A stretch of 64,000 nucleotides of DNA from Nocardiopsis eucommiae (GTDB lineage Bacteria; Actinomycetota; Actinomycetes; Streptosporangiales; Streptosporangiaceae): contig CP074402.1 in assembly GCA_018388625.1 (NCBI GenBank), positions 3,906,001 through 3,970,000 on the forward strand, written 5' to 3'. Position 1 is the first letter of the stretch, and every line of letters starts with the position of its first letter. The notes beneath the pieces are model-generated. The model was given only the letters and a program-made list of their open reading frames with translations. It had not been told where the DNA came from and ran no database searches. Of the stretch, positions 60,705-64,000 are shown piece by piece. The translations under genes and the position numbers were made by a program.

Positions 60705-61003
60705 GAAGTCGTGTCGATGGGGACGAGTAACGCTGGCCCCGACCGGACGGACACAGCCTAGAGGGGCTGGACCGCCCAAGCGACCCGGGGACGGTGCGAG
60801 CCCGGGGGCAACGACCAGCGCGAAGATCACCCCGGAGCCGCCGGAAGAACGGGCCGCGCACAGCGCGCACCCCAGTAGAACCGGCACGAACCCAACGAAG
60901 TGGGACCCGCCACCGACCGCCCAGCGGACTCGGACGCGGCTCCAAGGAGGGTGGTACCGCGGGGCTCGGCCTCGTCCCTCCGTCAGGAACACCCCTGATG
61001 GAG
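60705..61003 (+). promoter_or_regulatory. T-box riboswitch (class II, translational) upstream of ileS
   Basis: The T-box sequence AGGGTGGTACCGCG is at 60948-60961. GGAGGG (60946-60951) pairs with CCCTCC (60976-60981). Alternatively CTCCGTCAGG (60978-60987) pairs with CCTGATGGAG (60994-61003), hiding the ileS ribosome site. The two helices share 60978-60981, so uncharged tRNA-Ile would free the site. Stem I is near the start of the region (GTGTC...GACAC, 60713-60755); I could not pick the specifier codon with certainty. Confidence 0.9.
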
Positions 61004-61015
61004 AAAGGTACGACG

Positions 61016-64000
61016 GTGACCGACGACCCCCGGCCCGAATCCCGCGCGCTGCCCCAGCTGCCCGCTCAGATCGACCTGCCCGCGACGGAGCGCGAGATCC
61101 TCGGCCGCTGGTCGAAGGAGAACGTCTTCCAGCGCTCGCTCGACCAGACGCGCGGCAACGAGAACTGGGTCTTCTACGAGGGCCCGCCCACCGCGAACGG
61201 CCAGCCCGGCGTGCACCACGTCGAGGCCCGCGCCTTCAAGGACGTCTTCCCGCGCTTTCGCACCATGCGTGGCTACCACGTGGACCGCAAGGCGGGCTGG
61301 GACTGCCACGGCCTGCCGGTCGAGGTCGCCGTGGAGAAGGAACTCGGCCTGAGCGGCAAGAAGGACATCGAGGCCTTCGGCATCGCCGAGTTCAACCAGC
61401 GCTGCCGCGAGTCCGTCCTGCGCAACGTCGACGCGTTCACCTCCATGACCGAGCGCATGGGCTACTGGGTCAACATGGACGACGCCTACCGCACCATGGA
61501 CCCGCAGTACGTGGAGTCCGTCTGGTGGGCACTCAAGCAGATCTGGGACCGGGAGCTGCTGGTCCGCGACTACCGGATCAGCCCCTACTGCCCCCGCTGC
61601 GGCACGACGCTCTCCGACCACGAGCTGGCCCAGGGCTACGAGACCGTCACCGACCCGTCGGTGTACGTGCGCTTCCCCGTCACCTCGGGGCCGCTGGCCG
61701 CTCCCGAGCACCCGACCTCGCTGCTGGTGTGGACCACGACCCCGTGGACCCTGGTGTCCAACACCGCCGTGGCCGTGCACCCGGACGTCCGGTACGTGGT
61801 GGCCACCAACGGCGACGAGCGGCTCGTGGTCGCGGAGCCGCTGTTCGAGAAGGTCCTCGGAGAGGGCTGGGAGCTCACCGGTGAGAGCTTCGAGGGGGAC
61901 GAGATGGAGCGGTGGACCTACCAGCGCCCCTTCGACCTCGTGCCCTTCGACGAGCCCGCGCACTACGTGGTGCTCGCGGACTACGTCACCGTCGAGGACG
62001 GCACCGGTCTGGTCCACCAGTCCCCGCCTTCGGCGCCGACGACATGCTGGTCTGCCGCTCCTACGGCCTGCCCGTGGTCAACCCGGTCCGCCCGGACGGC
62101 ACCTTCGAGGCCGACCTCCCCTCGTGGGCGGCGTGTTCTTCAAGGAGGCCGACAAGACGCTGGTCCGCGACCTCAAGGACCGCGGCCTGCTCTTCCGCCA
62201 CCTGAACTACGAGCACTCCTACCCGCACTGCTGGCGCTGCCACACCGCGCTGCTCTACTACGCGGTCCCGTCCTGGTACATCCGCACCACCGCCGTCAAG
62301 GACGAGCTCCTCGCGCAGAACGACCGCACCAACTGGGTGCCGGAGAACGTCAAGGAGGGCCGCTTCGGGGAGTGGCTGCGCGGCAACGTCGACTGGGCGC
62401 TGTCCCGCAACCGCTACTGGGGCACCCCGCTGCCGATCTGGGAGTTCCCCGACGGCCGCCAGATCTGCGTGGGCTCCCTGGAGGAGCTGAGCGAGCTCAG
62501 CGGCCAGGACCTGTCCAACCTGGACCCGCACCGGCCCTACGTCGACGACATCGTCATCCCCGACCCCGACGCGGACCCGTCACTGCCCGAGGAGCAGCGG
62601 GTGGCCCGCCGCGTGCCCGAGGTCATCGACGCCTGGTTCGACTCCGGCTCCATGCCGTTCGCCCAGTGGGGCGCGCCGCACCAGAACAAGGAGACCTTCG
62701 AGGAGAACTTCCCCGCGCAGTACATCTCCGAGGCCATCGACCAGACCCGCGGCTGGTTCTACTCGCTGCTCGCGGTGAGCACCCTGGTGTTCGGCCGCAA
62801 CTCGTTCGAGAACGTGGTCGTGCTCGGCCACATCCTCGCCGAGGACGGCCGCAAGATGAGCAAGCACCTGGGCAACGTCATGGAGCCCATCGCGGTGATG
62901 GACCGGCACGGCGCCGACGCCCTGCGCTGGTTCATGCTGGCCAGCGGCTCGCCGTGGACGGCCCGCCGGGTCGGCCACGCCGCCCTTGAGGAGATCGTCC
63001 GGAAGGTGCTGCTGACCTACTACAGCACCACGTCGTTCCTCACCCTCTACGCCAACGCCGGTGAGGGCTGGGACCACTCGAAGCTGGCCGACGCGCCCGC
63101 CCCGCAGGACCGGCCGGTGCTGGACCGCTGGCTGCTGTCGGAGCTCAACGAGGTCGTCCGGGACGTCACGAAGGCGATGGAGGAGTTCGACACGACCGGG
63201 GCCGGGCGCCGCCTGACCGCGTTCGTGGACGACGTCTCCAACTGGTACGTCCGCCGTTCCCGCCGCCGGTTCTGGGGCGGAGCCGACACTCCCGAGGGCG
63301 CGGCCGCCTTCGCGACGCTGTTCGAGGCCCTGGAGACCGTCACCCTGCTGATGGCTCCGATCGTCCCCTTCCTGACCGATCACGTGTGGTCGGCGCTGCG
63401 CCGCCCGGAGGCCGCCGAATCGGTGCACCTGGCCTCCTGGCCGCAGGTGAACGAGGACCTGATCGACGCCGAGCTGTCCAGGAACATGGCGCTCACCCGC
63501 CGTCTGGTGGAGCTGGGCCGGTCCGCGCGGGTCGACTCCGCGATGCGTACCCGTCAGCCGCTGGCCCGCGCCCTGGTGGGCGCTCCGGGCTTCTCGGACC
63601 TGCCGGAGCAGCTGCGCGCCCAGGTGGCCGAGGAGCTCAACGTGGCCGGGCTGGACGCGCTGTCGTCGGTCGGCGGCGACCTCGTGGACTACGTGGTCAA
63701 GCCGAACTTCCGCGCACTGGGCAAGCGGTTCGCCAAGCGGACGCCGCTGGTGGCCAAGGCCATCCAGGCCGCCGACCCGGCCGCCCTGGTCGCGCAGGTC
63801 CGTGACACCGGCTGGGCGCAGGTGCGGGTCGAGGACGAGCCGGTCGAGGTCAACGCCGACGAGGTGCTGGTGACCGAGCAGCCCCGCGAGGGCTGGGCGG
63901 TGGCCTCCGAGGGCGGTGAGACCGTGGCCCTGGACCTGGAGCTGACCCCGGAGCTGCGTCGCGCGGGTCTGGCCCGCGAGATGGTCCGGATGCTCCAGGA
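61016..64000 (+). CDS. ileS: Isoleucyl-tRNA synthetase (IleRS2 type), partial, two apparent frameshifts
   Basis: Charges tRNA-Ile. Runs off the right edge; about 995 codons present. Start GTG at 61016 (MTDDPRPES), 7 nt after GGAGAAAGG; an in-frame ATG at 60998 is the alternative. The HIGH-type motif reads PGVHH at residues 64-68, i.e. GXHH rather than HXGH. KMSKH is at 62853-62867. The CP1 editing domain lies between, with WTTTPWTLVSN. Breaks at about 62028 (HQSP/AFGADD) and 62120 (DLP/LVGGVFFKEADK) each need one base. The sequence resembles the eukaryote-like IleRS2 clade. Controlled by the T-box. Confidence 0.94.

Overview
The window is chromosomal DNA of a high-GC actinobacterium. Evidence includes a priA-type hisA with no separate trpF, an actinobacterial-type ileS preceded by a translational T-box, a Trp-associated membrane protein, hairpins without U-tails, GTG starts and several leaderless-looking starts. 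The gene order resembles the glt-lgt-trp-his-dnaE-lspA-ileS stretch of streptomycetes. A Nocardiopsis-like member of the Streptosporangiales is my best guess (inference only). The content is mostly housekeeping; I see no prophage, CRISPR array, tRNA, rRNA or secondary-metabolite cluster.

Layout. 1-9.5 kb: 5' part of pyk, three small or unknown proteins, then gltB-gltD (glutamate synthase); pyk and gltB both have upstream sites resembling DasR operators. 9.5-16.7 kb: a BpsA-like methyltransferase-fold protein, two paralogous single-pass membrane proteins, lgt, and a MauE-DsbA-like pair. 17-22.9 kb: trpA, trpB, a 24-codon ORF ending in tandem Trp codons, trpC, four small membrane proteins and hisI, all on the minus strand. 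23-28 kb: a SIS-domain protein and a heterodimeric ABC exporter. 28-35 kb: a secreted peptidoglycan-binding protein, then hisF-priA-hisH-(small membrane protein)-hisB-hisC-hisD. 35-41 kb: ferritin with iron-box-like sites, a LonN-domain protein, ybaK, a long-chain acyl-CoA ligase, DUF2567-like and DinB proteins, and a PadR regulator. 41-47 kb: dnaE, a secreted EEP-family protein, and chorismate mutase with a putative attenuator leader. 47-58 kb: thioesterase, GNAT, AraC-azlCD, a repeat element, kbl-tdh with a divergent LysR, a TPP enzyme, and a LysR/EamA pair followed by a second repeat copy. 58-64 kb: rluD-like, lspA, dksA-like, a small acidic protein, and T-box-controlled ileS running off the window.

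Assembly quality. About 31 apparent frameshifts fall in 22 genes, including dnaE, ileS, gltB, gltD, trpB, trpC and hisH. Nearly all behave as one missing base, usually in a short G or C run. I treat them as probable consensus errors and give full restored gene spans; lengths quoted assume one added base at each site.

Most interesting non-coding signals: (1) a 236-bp element with 18-bp perfect terminal inverted repeats at 50655-50890, whose structured core recurs at about 58161-58254 with compensatory stem changes; (2) a possible chorismate-mutase attenuator with a leaderless Tyr/Phe-containing leader peptide; (3) a trpC-trpB intercistronic mini-ORF ending in RRWRWL; (4) dre-like sites at pyk and gltB; (5) ferritin iron boxes; (6) an ileS T-box controlling an IleRS with the swapped GXHH signature.
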